A stretch of DNA of 64,000 nt from Prinia subflava. Lineage: Eukaryota > Chordata > Aves > Passeriformes > Cisticolidae. Positions 11,901 through 25,270 of this stretch are shown here, piece after piece. The DNA lies in contig NC_086253.1 of NCBI RefSeq assembly GCF_021018805.1, positions 35,837,583 through 35,901,582 on the forward strand. The letters are read 5' to 3'. The number at the start of each line of letters is the position of its first letter. Positions within the stretch are counted from its first letter, which is position 1. The translations under genes were made by a program, and so were the position numbers. The notes beneath the pieces were generated by a model. It was not told where the DNA came from, did no database searches, and saw nothing but the letters and a program-made list of their open reading frames with translations.

Positions 11901-14900
11901 ATTATTTACTTAAAGACAATAAAGTGGTATGGAGAGGTGGCTTTGCCCTTGCTTGATGAGTACTGGGCCCTTGCATTAATACTCCAAAACCATTTTAGAT
12001 ATTAATGTAATAAACAAGCTGCAAAGAAAAGAAGTTTAAGGGGGCATCATTACAGCTGGTGTTTCTTACCTCCTTTTCCTATCCTGCCCTACTGAATTCT
12101 TGCCTTGTCTGTGTTTCAAGATGCTGACAATGTTTGTGGAATCTGTTTTGATGCTCAGAGCTTTGTGTTTCATGTTATGATTTCAGTTTCGTGTTACTTT
12201 TATGAAACACTTTCTTTTCATGTTAATACCCACCTAATAAAAATTTCTTATCTGTAATAGAATGACACAAAATCTCTTTTTCTGTAGTTGAGAGACTGTA
12301 ATAGCTGAAGGCTGAGGCTTTCTCTATGCCTGCTGTGAAGTAGGTTAGAATAATGTAAAATTACTTAAGTAGTTTTTAGAAAAAGGGCATTGGAGAAGGG
12401 ATGAAGAAACATAGAGAATGGTTTGGGACACAATCAAGAAAAATTAAGGAAGACTTTCCTAATGGGTGAGTTGAGGACTCATCAAGACCAAAAATGGAAA
12501 TCAAGAGTTATTCAGCATATGTAGAATAGAAAATGCAGAATAACTTTGCATAACTGAATATAACTGAAGACTCATCCCTGGAACAAGAATTAAGAGAAAG
12601 CTGCAACAAGACAAAGTTGCAGTTACAAAATTTCTTATAATAGTAAAGAATGAAGACATAAATTTTACTGGTGCTTATATTCTACACTGTTCCTTTCAAA
12701 TATCCCTTAAAACCTAGTTTTAGACCTGGGTCTGGAAATCTGTCAAAATGTGTCCCAAGATCAGTTAGCGTGCATCAATAACTCTGGCTGCTAGGGTTAC
12801 ATGTCCAATGAAGAAGTAACAGACAGAGTGCCTCTGCCTAGGAAACATGCTGGAGAAGACAAGAAGGGAGTGACTTCCAAAACCTCCTGATCACAGTGTT
12901 GTAAGCAGGGCTCTAAGCCATGGGGTAGCCTTATGACTCAAATTAAGTCAATTGACCAGTCTTCATGTCAAACTCATAGAAACAGGACAGAGAACTTAAT
13001 GCAAAAGTAAACAGGGAAAAATCCCTGTCTTCTGTCTTTTCTGTTGACTAACAGTATCATTCAATATTTCTGGAGACCCTAGCTCTCAAAATTTAGTCAA
13101 GTATTTTGAGGAGTGTCTTTTATGTCTTCTACCCTAAAAGAGAAAGACAAAAATGACAATGGAAAAATTTTAAGTAAAAAAAATTTTTAAAAAATCAACC
13201 TTTTTGGACAGAACACTATTTAGGCCTGTCAGGAGGAATCAGGTACTTGCTGTTTCCTTCTAGAAGTCTTAAAAGAGGCAGTATGCCCTCTTATTTTCCA
13301 AACTGGAGTTCAGCCAAATATGTGATCAGTGACTATTGTTGCTCAACTTGAATCCAAAATATGTGAGTCTGCTGAACTTCCTAGCAAAACTTGTAGAAAG
13401 AGAGAATACATTTTATTCCAGGACCTATACACCTGATGAAAAGCTGGAACATTCCATTGCATGCTAGTGGTTCACATTAGGAATAGAAATATCAAACTTC
13501 TACATAGAAGAAAATCTTATAAACAGACTTCAAAAACAAAAGATCTGAAATAAATGTGAACTTGTTAACCAAAATGAATGTGAAAATAAAGCACTAGTAG
13601 ACTAGGAGTCTTGTGCAATCTGGAGAGATTTCTACTCCTCTGGGAAAAACCCATAGCATGTATTTCCATGGAAGTCTGTGGTTTTAATGACCAGTGAGTG
13701 ATGAAATTTAGTTCCCAGGCTTGTCTTTTGAATTCATTCTGTAGATATTTCTTTAGACATTCTGCGCTGAGAGGTCAAGTATAAAGTATTTCATGTGAAA
13801 GGTGTTCTTCCAGTTGTGACTGGATGTCTCCATACTTTATTGATTATGTGTTTTTATTGTGGTACATCATGTTTGATGGAGTTTATCCATTTAATTTCAA
13901 GAAAAGCTTTTAATTAACTGGATATGATAGATTGTATTTAGGAATGTGTATATGTAGAATCATGGATTTTTCAACCCCCAGCCTTTCCAAGGCATTTGGG
14001 AATCCTCAAAAAGATTTTTTTTCTGCTTATGGGTTTAAAAATAATGGAACTGGGGAATTATAGGTTGTAGTTGATGAAATTATTTTCCATGTAGGTTTCA
14101 GTACATAGCAATAAGGTCTCTGTAGTCTTGAATTTAAAGGGAGAAATGTATGCTACAAAATTACACAATCTATTGTAACAGTCTAATTTGTTTTGAGGTA
14201 TAGTTCCTGTAAAAAGTGGTATTAGATTGTGACAGGGAACACTAACAGAAAAAATAATTCAAAACTTAAGAGAGATTCTTTCTTTATTGTTAAAAACATC
14301 AGAAATGTCAAGAAAACAAAACTTTGCTGTCTGAGATGTGGTGATCCAAAGACAAGAATTTTGATCTTTGGTGTTAAAGACCATGATAGCATGAACTTTC
14401 TTGATTTCTGTAAAATGCTGTGATCTCTGGAATTTTAGTTTTCTACTTGCATTCAGAAACTGCACATGAATTGCAATAAGTCATATCTATTTTATAACTA
14501 AGGTTCAGATTGCTTCCTGGAGTGTCACCCATTGTGCCTTTTAATGTAGTTCCAGGAAAAAAAAAAAAAAAGTTATGTGCTGCTTATGAACACTGTGTGC
14601 ACTAAATGCAGTATTTTAATGGATGTTGCTACAGTGCTAGAATTTTTTTTAAACAAAATTTATACTTTCAGATTAAAGCTAATGGCTAGTTTTGCACTCA
14701 GCATATGGTTTTCACAAAGTGCTGACAAAACTCTCCTCCCACTAAAGGAAATAGGAGTGTTTCTGCAGACTTCAGCAGAAGCCCACTAAGACAAAGAAGA
14801 GGACTACAGCAGTAACTAAGGTGTTATCCTTCTTAACAGATGAGACACAGTGATATGACAAAGAAAATCCATTCTGCAGAATTACTGTACAAATTAGGCT

Positions 14901-17021
14901 TGTGCTTAGGGCTTATAAAAATAATGCGCTCAGCAGGTGATTTACCACAGGTGAAGTCAAGGTGGGGATATAAGCAGGGCTGAATCCTCTCTGCACAGTC
15001 CAAGGTTTTTATTCACCTGACAGCTTCTCCATGTCATAGAACAGTGATGTCATTTTTTTCTCTTGTAGCTGTATGTAAAAATTAGAATACCAGCAAGAAC
15101 AAACAGCCAGTATGGTTGTAAGTCTTGTCAGAAAAGAGGAAAGCAAGTAAAACTGCATGTAGGCATTAAATCTGTACCAGCATTCCACAATAAACACTGA
15201 GGAATAGAAGCTGACAAGAAATGCATTGCTTTAGTGCAAAAAGTCTATTTGATGTTCTGTATCCTACAAAAACCAAAATAATTTAGTAAGTCTACACAGA
15301 GAGCTCTTATCCTTTTACCTGGCTCCTCTAGAAATCTGTGGAGCCACTCAGGCAGTACTAAACAGAATAAAGCCCATGATGATCTGTGACAACTGCCTGG
15401 ACAATGAGCTATTGATAAATCAGTCTGTGGTCCATGTTCACTGTGGTCAGTTGCACCCCTTGTCATTTTTCCTGAAACTATTAGTGCTGCTGCTTCTCCT
15501 TTTTCCCATCCTTCCTTTCCTCTTCCTTCTTCCTGAGTCAAACCCACTTTCTGTTGGCAGCTACTGCTCCTTTCTCATTTGATTTTAAGAGTTGCCTTTT
15601 TACTAAAAGAGAGGAGGAAAAATCTCTATGTATATTTCTGGTTCTGTGTTCCTTTTATAATAATGATCTACTATTAATAATACATGGAGGGCTTATTAAA
15701 AATATCAACTCATCTACCGGCAAAAGAAAACAGCAGCTTCAAATTGTTCCCCAGATGAGACTAGGAATTTAACTACAGCAATAAACTCCATCGAAATAAT
15801 TCTCACAAGTCAAAGGGCTTATTCACAAGGCAGAGGCTAATCAGGCCTCAGTACCAAAACAGAGACACTAATTGCATGATTTTCAGTGTCACTGGACACT
15901 GCACCTCCTACTGAAGTGTACATTGTGGGCAGAGGAACAGGATAATAAGAATGTACAGGTTAGTTTTCTGTTAGGATATAGAATGTAAGGAAAAATGTAC
16001 AACAGCAGATAATGATAGCAGAAAGGGTTTATCCCCAGCATACTCTGAGTTTGCCATTTTAATTTCTGCTTGCAAAAATAGCCAAAATTTATAATGTTTA
16101 ATGTCCAATACTCATTGTTGGTACAGTGGGCTCGAGAAAAAAATGTCGAAATTAAAGCTGAAACCAACATAATGTGAGCTATAAGTTATATATAGGAAAA
16201 TGACGGATAACCCAGCTCAGATTTTGAGAATGCCCTGTGATAAACTGCATAAAAATTTCCATGGAAACACAGACAGTTGGCCTTTTAACAAATAATCCGT
16301 AAGTTGAAATATCAACATGTCATTTTTTTAAATGGACAAATGAATGAAGATTATGTTCAGTTTGTGTACAATAAAATAGAATTGCCCTGGATTCCACAAA
16401 CAAATTGTTTGCTGAAAACAATTCATTGGTGTTTCCTTCTGTACTATAAAACTCTAATAACTTTCCAGTGATTTCAATGAAGCAATGGTTCAAACCTTTT
16501 TTTATTTTCATGTCCTTTTCCAGTGATAGTTATAGAAATATTAGTTTATTTTAATTAAAAAGTTGTTTTGCAATATTTTTTATTACTTATACAGTGAAAC
16601 CTGACAGTTTATTGGATAACTTTAGACACAAATACGTTTCAAGGCAAATGAAAAGCAACATTAAGTCCAATTACAGTAAACTGTTTAAATGTTTAAAGAA
16701 ATTGTTAAACCATAATAATGAATGGCACTGTATTAATCTACAGGTTCCTGAATGATGCCAAAAGTAAGGTGCTTGAGAATATAAAAGGAAAAAAATCCAG
16801 TTTCCAGACATTAAGAACCTCAGCTACTTTTTGAAACTGCCCCTACCTGCCTCCTGGTTTGTGACAATGTATTTGTGCTCTATCTGGAGGTGCTAAATTT
16901 TGCTATATCTACATAAACAATTTTCTTTAGCTAATGCTAATTTTAAGGAAGGGGAAAACACTTTAAACCAGTATTTATTATTATTAAGCAAATTTTTGAA
17001 ATTCTGGAAAAGGAATTTCGT

Positions 17022-17051
17022 AAGGGAAAAGGGAAAAAGGGAAAGGAAGGG
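17022..17051. repeat. Polypurine tract (GGGAAA-like)
   Basis: This is a 30-base uninterrupted purine run of GGGAAAA-type units, set in a purine-rich zone that continues with few interruptions to about 17113. It is a low-complexity tract with potential for triplex-type structure. No function is implied. Confidence 0.85.
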
Positions 17052-20000
17052 CGGGGACTGGGAAAGTGGGAAGAGAGAAGTGGGAAGGCTGAAGAAAAAA
17101 GGAAAAGAGATAATAAAAGTAATTTTACATTCCAATACCATCTAAATATTGGTCATAATCTAACACCTGTAGAGTAATTCTGCAATTTATTTGGATTATA
17201 TTTGAACAGATATGTTAACAGAACTTTTTTTTTGCATTCCTCAATTTGAAACCCATAGACTATTAAGACACTCTTACATTCTGTCAAATCTACATCCCTG
17301 GTAACACAGAAAACAGGGAAAGAAACTAAAGATACTAGCAAGGGAGATCTATGCCTAATTCATTCATTCTATGAGTGAATTTATAACAATTTTCCAAAAG
17401 ATTGGAAAATCACTTTCAAAAAATATGCTGCCTCTTTCTCCACACAGATAGCTGTGAGTGCATCAGAATTAAATGTAGTCTGGTTTTGTTGTTTCTGTGC
17501 TGAGGAATTACTGGAAATTCTCTACATTATTTTTGCAGATTCTCTCATCCACGGACATGAGATGGCTGCAGAGAATCTAATCCTACACTCAAGTTGCAGA
17601 ATTCTTCTCAGTCTGTTTATTTACTGTTGGAATTAGATGATTTTATGAACAGACACTATGAATCTGATTAGAAAAAAATCTGAATAAAACACAGATATCT
17701 GTTGAAAGACAAATGTATGAAACTACCTTCTGTGCAGATGAGCTGAAGACAACATGCTTCATACTTATGACCAAAAACATACATTGCTTGCTATTTTCCA
17801 TGTGCAGAGGATACGATTTTGAAAGAACTGAGCTTTTTCATAATGCAAACTCTACTATTATCGTTCCTAATTTTTTTTTTTTTCAAACTTCCCACTTTAA
17901 GGCTGTAACTTCTTTGGAATGCTATCTAATAGCATTTGTTTTCAACAAAAGAATCAGGAAGTCAAGAAAACCATCTCTTAGTATTAGCATCATAAATAAT
18001 GCACAAGAACAGCTAAAGGTAATGAAGTTAGAATTTGTGGTTTTGGTGGGGTTTATTTTTTAAATGTCTGAAAAAGTAGTCAGCTATAAAGCAGAAAAAT
18101 TCATTGTGGGAACAAGCAATATTATCTGTTTTGCCCGAGTTGCAGCCATGAAGTGGACATACGTCACATATTCTCAAGCAAGTAAACTGAGTAGCTCAAA
18201 GGTTTGTTTAAACGTGTAGTGCTCAGACAAGCGATAAGTTGTAGAACTCTTTTACAGAAACAAAGAGTTTGGTGTATTGCAGAAATATTCATATTAGGAA
18301 AAACCCCAAGTCTTCAGAACTTTGCTACCCACTTTAAAATGTTTTTTAAGTTGAAATACAGAAGAAAAACTTTATGTGTTTTTAGGACGCATCATGGCTT
18401 TGAAAGTTTGGGGGGTTTTATGGTGAAACAGAACAAATGGTGATTTCTCTATTTAGGTTCAAAACCCTCTGCTATAATTTTCCTTCAAGCTTAATTTTTA
18501 ATTTAATTTTATCACACATGATTAATGTGTCAAGGACTAGTTGCTTAATCTCTTTTGAAGAGAACATATTAGAAAAGAAATTGACTGTATAGTTGACTGT
18601 TGACTATAGCCATCCAGAACTGGCTAGATGAGTTAATTGTAGGAGAGACCACTCTAAGGGTTCCAGAGGGACTGTTTGGGTTTTGTCTGCTAATGGCACT
18701 GTTATTGTTCTGTGGATCCTACTCTTCAAGGGAATGTGAGAACAAAGCTAAGGGCATCTTAGCCTTGATCACATTTTCTCTTCCCCATCTACATTGCCAG
18801 ACTGTGGAGGAAGGGAAGCCCACTGAATAGAAGAAGATGCAACCTGTAGGAATGGCCTTCCCATCACTTCACCATTGACAGTTTTCAACATTTTTTAGGC
18901 GGAAGATGGGCAGGACTTGTACTCTCCAAAGCAAACTTTGCCCTTCTTACTTTACAGTCTATGCCCTTCTAATGCTAAAAGTGTGTGTGTGCTGTTTCTC
19001 CACAATCATTTTTATTCCCAGAAAAATAAAACACTTTGGCATACCTATTATTTTAATTAATGTGTAGCCTTCAGCAAAGCTCTGAGCAGTAAGATTTCAT
19101 GCATTTTCATAAACCTCACCAAAAATTATTGTAAATTAGCCCCATGCAGTACCTCCATGACCTAAATGTTACACATGTGAAAAAGGTGTTTTAAAGAAGC
19201 TCACAGAGTTATACAATGTGTTCATTGTAATCAAAGCAGAAAGAGCTACTTGACCTCCCATTATCACCTTTAACTTATCAATACAATTGTCTTGGCCAGC
19301 TTGCCTTGCTGAACAAGTAAGCGGAGAAATGTTTCACCTCTTGTAACAGATATTCCAGGTGAGGCTGACAAAAAGTGCATCACTGTTATCCATCCTGGCC
19401 ACTTGGACGGTCTTGGCTTGCTGGACAGCAAATCAGGAGTAAAAGGTTTTGCAAGGAAATCTTCAAGAAGACTAGGAACAATCTAACACAGAAGAATTGT
19501 ACTGTTGAAAGTGATACCTATTTGGTTTGTCAATGACTGATCAGTACAGTCTGTAAACCACTGATTTCCATTTAATATCTTTGCTTCAGTAAAAGCTTCC
19601 AAGCAACATAACTTTTTCTCCAGAAAGTAGAAGTTGAATGTCTTACAGCTTCCTTTAGCAGAAATCAGGATTTTTTTCCCAAGTGGTTGAAGGAAAATTT
19701 TGCAGATGATGTCTGAATTAAAACTGTAGCAGTTTTAGGAATTCAGGCCAGGAGCCTCACATCAAGTTTATTATTTATTTGTTTAGTCCCAGAAAGAAAG
19801 GAGAAGCACCTTTCTATTACATATTCCTGCTTATTTAATAAATAAGATGCCTGAGCAGAAGCACATCTAGTTTCCAGTCTGTCTTTAGCCAGGCAGAGTT
19901 CAAAATACATCTTCTGCATCTGAGATTTCTCCAAAACACTGAGATTTCTCTGCACCTCAGGGTAGAAAGAAAATGAAAAATTGGAACATTATTTTCTCAG

Positions 20001-20249
20001 CGTTTCTTGTGAACATAGCTCCACTGTGCAGAACAGACATTTTGGGTTACAGGCAGCCTGTACAAGCAGGACCATGACTTTTAACTGAATGATCTGTTTT
20101 CTGATGCCTGAGCTTGGGAAACTTCCTGCCATTATTTTAAAGAGTCACCAAATACTATGTTATGTTACATTATCACACTACGTAGTATGTATTAATTGTT
20201 CTATTTCTTAAAAAACCTCAGCATAGAGGTGCCATTAAGTCACATTAAC

Positions 20250-20294
20250 TAAACAAACAAAACAAAACAAAACAAAACAGAACAAAAAACAAAG
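20250..20294. repeat. (AAAAC)n microsatellite
   Basis: This is a run of AAAC and AAAAC units with a few interruptions, the cleanest part being about 20257-20279. It is an ordinary simple repeat. Confidence 0.9.
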
Positions 20295-21639
20295 CACTAT
20301 TTCAAACAACTAAAATACCCTTTTGCTAATTTGGGTACTTGGTTTATGATGTAAGCAGCCAGATTCTTCAGGATGATTAAGGAATCCTGTGTCTAAGTGC
20401 TTTGTTTGGTACTTCTGTAATGGAGAATAGAAATGCTGAGAAAAACATATTGTTATCTAGTCATTGTAACCACATAAGAAAGACAATGCACTCAGTCAAA
20501 GTTTAAAGTTAGTTTCTGAAAATTCAGTTTAAGGAAAAAATGAAGGCATGTTTCGTGTTACTTCCCAGTAAAAGTATTGAGAACTTTGCCCCCAATGTCA
20601 ACACAGACAAAAAGTCATTGATTTTTTCCTAGGATGGCATCTATAGGTCTGTGTACAAAATTCCATGAGATGTAGATATTTTTAGGAGCAGGGTAGACTG
20701 ACCATGAGATCGCCCCTATTTTCCTGTGGCAAAGACTGAAATGAAATCTGGAAAAATTCCTTTAGAGTTCATCAGTTGTTAATTTGTTGTGCTACCCTTC
20801 TTCATCCACACTGCAGACAGAATTGAGATTGTTTTGTAATAGCTTCAGAAGCCTGAATGTTAAAGTCAACTAAAACATTTCTTTAACTGAAGCTGATACA
20901 AAGTATTACTCTTTCCAGCACAGAATATATTACAAATAACTCTAGTCTCTAGGCAAATATTTCTTATATGCCAGAAACAGACAGCTTCCTGAAGAAATTT
21001 TCCTTAATTTTTGTAAGACAATGTGTGCTGTACCCTCAATCTAACCTCTTCTTTTCAGTTTGGCTTTGTCAGGAAGAATTATTGACATTCTTGGAGACAG
21101 GCAATATTCACAGAATATACAGTAGTGTTTACTTTAAAAAATGAGACTGTTAATCAAAGGAGGTAGACAGCTAGGACTTTCATCTAAGCCAAAGTCATCT
21201 CAATGGGAACTTTCCTGCCGTGCAATGCTCTATATTCCAAATTGTTACCATGCTGTGCCTGTCTCCTTATTTTTAGGTAACAGATGCAGCTTATTGCTTA
21301 GAATACAATTTACACATTTTTATAATAGAGGTATGAATTATTAATCTGCCTTTCAGTTGTAACTTTTTGTGTATTGTAGCTTAGTAAATAAGGATAAGAA
21401 AGAAATCAACAAGAACACTATGGTGTGTTTCCTAAAATCAAACAGGTACAAGAACAGAGTTAACAGAGATCATGCCTAGACAGGGTGTAGGCTTAGTGAC
21501 CACTGTAAATACGTGTATTTGCTGCCTCTTATGAACAAAGTATTTTGCTGTAAAAAAATTAGTCCAAAAACCTTCAATATATCTAGAAGATTCAGAATTC
21601 AACCAGTGTATAGTGCAATTCTTATGCAGTGTTTTATTG

Positions 21640-22027
21640 GTCTGTTCAGCCTGGAGAAGAGGAGACAGGGGAGACCTCACTGAAGTTACAACTTCCTCGT
21701 GAGGAGAGGAGAGGCAGGCACTGATGTCTCCTCTGTGGTGCCCATTGTCAAGACCAGAGGGAATGGTCTGAAGTTGTGTCAGGTTGGATATCAGGAAAAA
21801 GTTCTTCACCCAGAGGGTGGTTGGGCACTGGAACAGGCTACCCAGGAAAGAGGTCACAGCACCAGCCTAACAGAGTTCAGTGTGTTTTTGGACAATGAAC
21901 TCAGGCACATGGTGTGATTCTTGGGGATGATCTTGTGCAGTGTTAGTGTTAGTTAGTGTTGGGTGTTAGACTACACGATCCTTGTGTGCCCCTTTCCAAT
22001 TCAGCTTATTCTGTGATTCAGTGATTT
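21640..22027 (+). mobile_element. CR1 LINE, 3' end, plus strand
   Basis: The sequence runs in order through landmarks of the avian CR1 3' region: GTTCAGCCTGGAGAAGAGGA, the phrase around TTGGATATCAGGAAAAAGTT, GCACTGGAACAGGCTACCCA, CTAACAGAGTTCA, and CTACACGATCCTTGTG. It ends in the characteristic TTCTGTGATTCAGTGATT tail. It is 5'-truncated, as most CR1 insertions are, and holds only the end of ORF2 and the 3' UTR. The insertion is moderately diverged. The 139-codon minus-strand open frame overlapping its left part (21438-21857) is an antisense artefact. Confidence 0.93.
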
Positions 22028-22108
22028 TGAAAAAAAAAAATGAAATCATGTCCTTAAAATAATTTAAAGATCTATGATTGGGAAAGATTTTTAATTCTAT
22101 AAGATTTT

Positions 22109-22157
22109 TATATAGACATATATAAATATATATATAAGTGTATATATATATATATAT
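22109..22157. repeat. (TA)n microsatellite
   Basis: This is an AT-dinucleotide tract with a single GTG interruption near 22138, about 80 bases after the CR1 tail. It is an ordinary simple repeat. Confidence 0.9.
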
Positions 22158-23899
22158 GAAAACTAAAATGTCGTAGTGTAGACAAAGAAGTATGGCTGGG
22201 TTTTTTATTTGGCACCAAAGTCATTTTAAAAAAGAAGAAGGTAAAAGAAAAAGGCTTGTCAATGATTTTCTCCCAACATCTTAAGCCTCGCTATTAAATA
22301 CACAGTTGAATATGTTTTTTTAGCTAAAATAATTTTAGCTAATATAGCTTAAGACTAATATTTGTGTTCAGTTCCATAGCACTCAAGATTCGAGAATTCA
22401 CCATGGTGTTATTTTGTAATTTGAAATTAATTTTCTATTTCCATTTAAATTACTCCATTTTCCATAATGGGTAAGGTCAAAATAACAAAGAAAAATTTTT
22501 ATTGACCTCACTATGAATGGAAGCAAAGTAATTGTCTCACTATTTTAGCCATTGAGAAGACAATCAGTATTTTTCATATTTTATAGAATTTTTTAATATC
22601 CTTTAATAATCTCTTGGCACATAACAACATCATAATTTTTAGTATTTTTATAGACTATGATGTTAATATAGGCTGATGAGTAATGTAACTTTTGTGCAAT
22701 TGAGCACACCCTATCTTTAAAGCATGGTTGTCTAACTTTAGTAGACAGCATTTTCGTAGAGGTTGTGGTCCTATTTTTAAAACATTGATCATTGGACTAA
22801 ATTTTAACTCATGACCCCTGAAATAATTTTAACTTAACTTCTACTGCATGCCTAACACCATATGGAAATAAAAATCATTATTAAATTAGCAAAACAGAAA
22901 CTGGTACATTCAACTGTGTCTTATCAAAGGCAAATTTTCAATAATTATGGAAAAAAAATTATAAACACAAACTTTCTATACCAGCAGGACAGAAAAGATA
23001 ATCATGGTGACAAGATATAATAACAGAACTGTATCCAACTATATATTTATAAACTAAAGCTTATAAAATAATGCATATCAAACACTAAGAAAAGTGATGC
23101 TACAGTTCTTAAAACCTCGTCTGTCTTTTTGCCAGTCTTATCCTACTGGTAATATTAACAACAACAACTAAAAAAGATAACATTGTATTTAACGACCCTG
23201 AAAATATCTGGTATTTAGAGAACTTTGGCTCATATGTGTCCCCATAGCAAATAAATACTCATTCTTAGATTTATCTCTTCAGGCGAGGACCTTTCAAAGC
23301 TGTTTTGCATTTTATTCATTTCACACCAAATGCATCTGGTATTCTTTTCTATTATATGGGGTTAGAAATGCTCGAATACTGCTGTAGCTTTAGAATTCAG
23401 ACATGTACACATGAGGCTGGGTACAAAGTTTGCATGCAATCCTCTCAGGATGTGCATATGGATTTCAGTGTATTAGAAAGTCTCAGAGCAAGCTATGGAT
23501 TTGCTGCATGATGCTTCCTTATTTTCTCTTGCAAACCTTTACTAGCAAATTTTATACCGTCATTAAGCACTAACAGGAGCAAAATGTGGATAGAGAAGGA
23601 ACTAACTGAATTTAATTATCATGGCAGTAAATATATTGAAATCCTTGAAATCTCTCTCTTCCATGATTTTTTTTTCCCCTTGTCAGCATTGGCTTAAGGT
23701 TTGGTAACAGTAGAGAATGGTCCAGATTCTTCAACAAATACAGAGGAAGAGAGATAGCAAGACTCTGCCCTCAGCAATATCGTTTGGCAGGTTGTGCCAC
23801 GTGCTTTGTCATAAAATGGAATTAAACCTTGGCACAGCTGCTTATTTCAGCTGTCTGTACTCTAAGACTGTCTTTTTATAAAAGTAACCCACAAATGCC
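22158..23899. other. AT-rich sequence, no gene seen
   Basis: I see nothing classifiable here. A 19-base near-perfect palindrome (arms AGCTAAAAT, single-base centre) lies at 22322-22340. No open frame exceeds about 70 codons. Confidence 0.7.
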
Positions 23900-24960
23900 A
23901 CAGAATCAGAGTCATAGAGCCACAGACAGAGTCAGGTTGGAAGGAGCCAACCTTGAGTCATCTGGTCCAGCCTCCCTGCTCAAGCAAGGCCATCCTAGAG
24001 CACATTGCATAGGTCATTCTGGAATATCTCCAGAAAGGGAGACTCCACAACCTCTCTGGATAGTCTGTTCCAGTGTTCGGTCACTTACAAAATAGAGATG
24101 TTCTTCCTCATGTTCAGCTGGAACATGCCTCATCAGGAGTCCCATCAAGGAGAGTCTGGATCCAGCCTCTTGGCACCCTGCCTTTCAGATACTGACAGAC
24201 ATTGATGAGGTCCTCTTGCAGTTGTCTCTTCCAAAGGTTGAACAGCCTCAACTTAGCCTTTCCTAGTAAGAGAGATACTCCAGTCCCCTGATCATCTTCA
24301 CTGCCCTTTTCTGGACCTGCTCCAGGTTCTCCATGTCTGTCTTGTACTGAGGAGCCCAGACCTGGACACAGCACTCCACATGTGGCCCCACTAGGACCAA
24401 CTAGAGGGGCAGGATCATCTGTCTCACCCGGATGGAATGTTCTTCCTAATGCACTTCAGGATGTCATTGGCCTTGGCCACAAGGACACTCTGCTTGCTCA
24501 TGAACAGCTTGGTGTCAACGAGGACCCCCAGACTGCTCTCCACAAGCTGCTTTCCAGCAGCTCAGGTACAGCCTGCACTGGTACCTGGGTCTTTTCCTCC
24601 GCATGTGAAGGACTCTGCATTTGTCCTTACTGAACTTCAGTTAGTTACTCTCTGTCCATCTCTCCAACCTGCCAGGGTCCCTCTGAAGGGCTGCACAGCG
24701 CTCTGGGGTATCGGCCACCACTCCCAGCTTTGTGTCATCAGTGAACTGGCTGAGGAGGCACCTGCCCCTTCATCGAAGCTCAAGGATAAGGTAAACACTG
24801 AACCCAACACTGAATCTTGGAGGACCTTATCATCAGTAACAGGCCTTCAACTAGAAGGTGTGCCACTGATTATGACCCTCTGGGATTCAACCAAGTTTCA
24901 ACCCATCTCACTGTTCACTCATCCAGTCTACATTTTTCGAGTTTGCCCAGGACTATATTG
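23900..24960 (-). mobile_element. CR1 LINE, about 1.06 kb, minus strand, 5'-truncated
   Basis: Read on the minus strand, this is the RT C-terminal region and 3' UTR of CR1. The plus strand starts with the inverted tail (CACAGAATCAGAGTCATAG), followed by the inverted GGTTGGAAGGAGCC and TCTGGTCCAGCCTCC words. Further in come the antisense of the 'GCTCCTCAGTACAAG' and 'TGGTGTCAAC' zones, then the RT segment near 24630-24760. The element is cut off near 24960, so it lacks the 5' part of ORF2 and all of ORF1. The 177-codon plus-strand frame at 24437-24970 runs antisense through it and is not a gene. The block 24631-24759 is almost identical to part of the CR1 at 42.2 kb. Confidence 0.95.
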
Positions 24961-25195
24961 TGAGAGCTGAAAATCTTGAATCTTCAGCTGATCACTGTCT
25001 AAAGTTTGTTTTGTGGTGGTGAAGTGCTATAAAATAGATTTAATGAATAATTAAAACACAGAACTTCTCTGATTGTTCACAAACAAGCATTGGATTCCTA
25101 TGGATGTTGCAAGCATGAGCATGAAACTAAGTAAAATAAAGACACCAGACTGTCTTCTATGCCCTGGAACTAGTCCCTCAGAGAATTTGACTAAA

Positions 25196-25270
25196 AATGC
25201 CCTTGAGTAATGCCCTTGAAACTGGTTAAGAATAGCCTTGAGAATCTGGTTCGAAATGCCCTTACACTGA
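25196..25270. repeat. Degenerate 22-23 bp tandem repeat
   Basis: The motif AATGCCCTTGA recurs, in diverged form, near 25197, 25209, 25231 (AATAGCCTTGA) and 25254. The best two copies share the pattern ...CCTTGA.A.CTGGTT. This gives a period of about 22-23 bp over two to three copies. It is a small decayed minisatellite at most. Confidence 0.5.

Larger units (their letters stand above)
8985..21639. other. AT-rich intergenic or intronic sequence, no gene seen
   Basis: I see no exon, RNA gene or classifiable transposon here. Minor items are a 16-bp perfect palindrome at 10494-10509, a purine tract near 17022-17051, pyrimidine-rich patches near 15489-15533, and an AAAAC microsatellite at 20250-20294. 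The longest open frame (17713-18063, plus strand) has no recognisable domain. Very old repeats too decayed to recognise by eye may be present. Confidence 0.7.

Noticed and set aside
24437..24970. 177-codon plus-strand open frame
   Set aside because: It runs antisense through a CR1 element. The similar 174-codon minus-strand frame at 42187-42711 is the antisense of another CR1, and their shared peptide comes from the shared 129-bp CR1 block.
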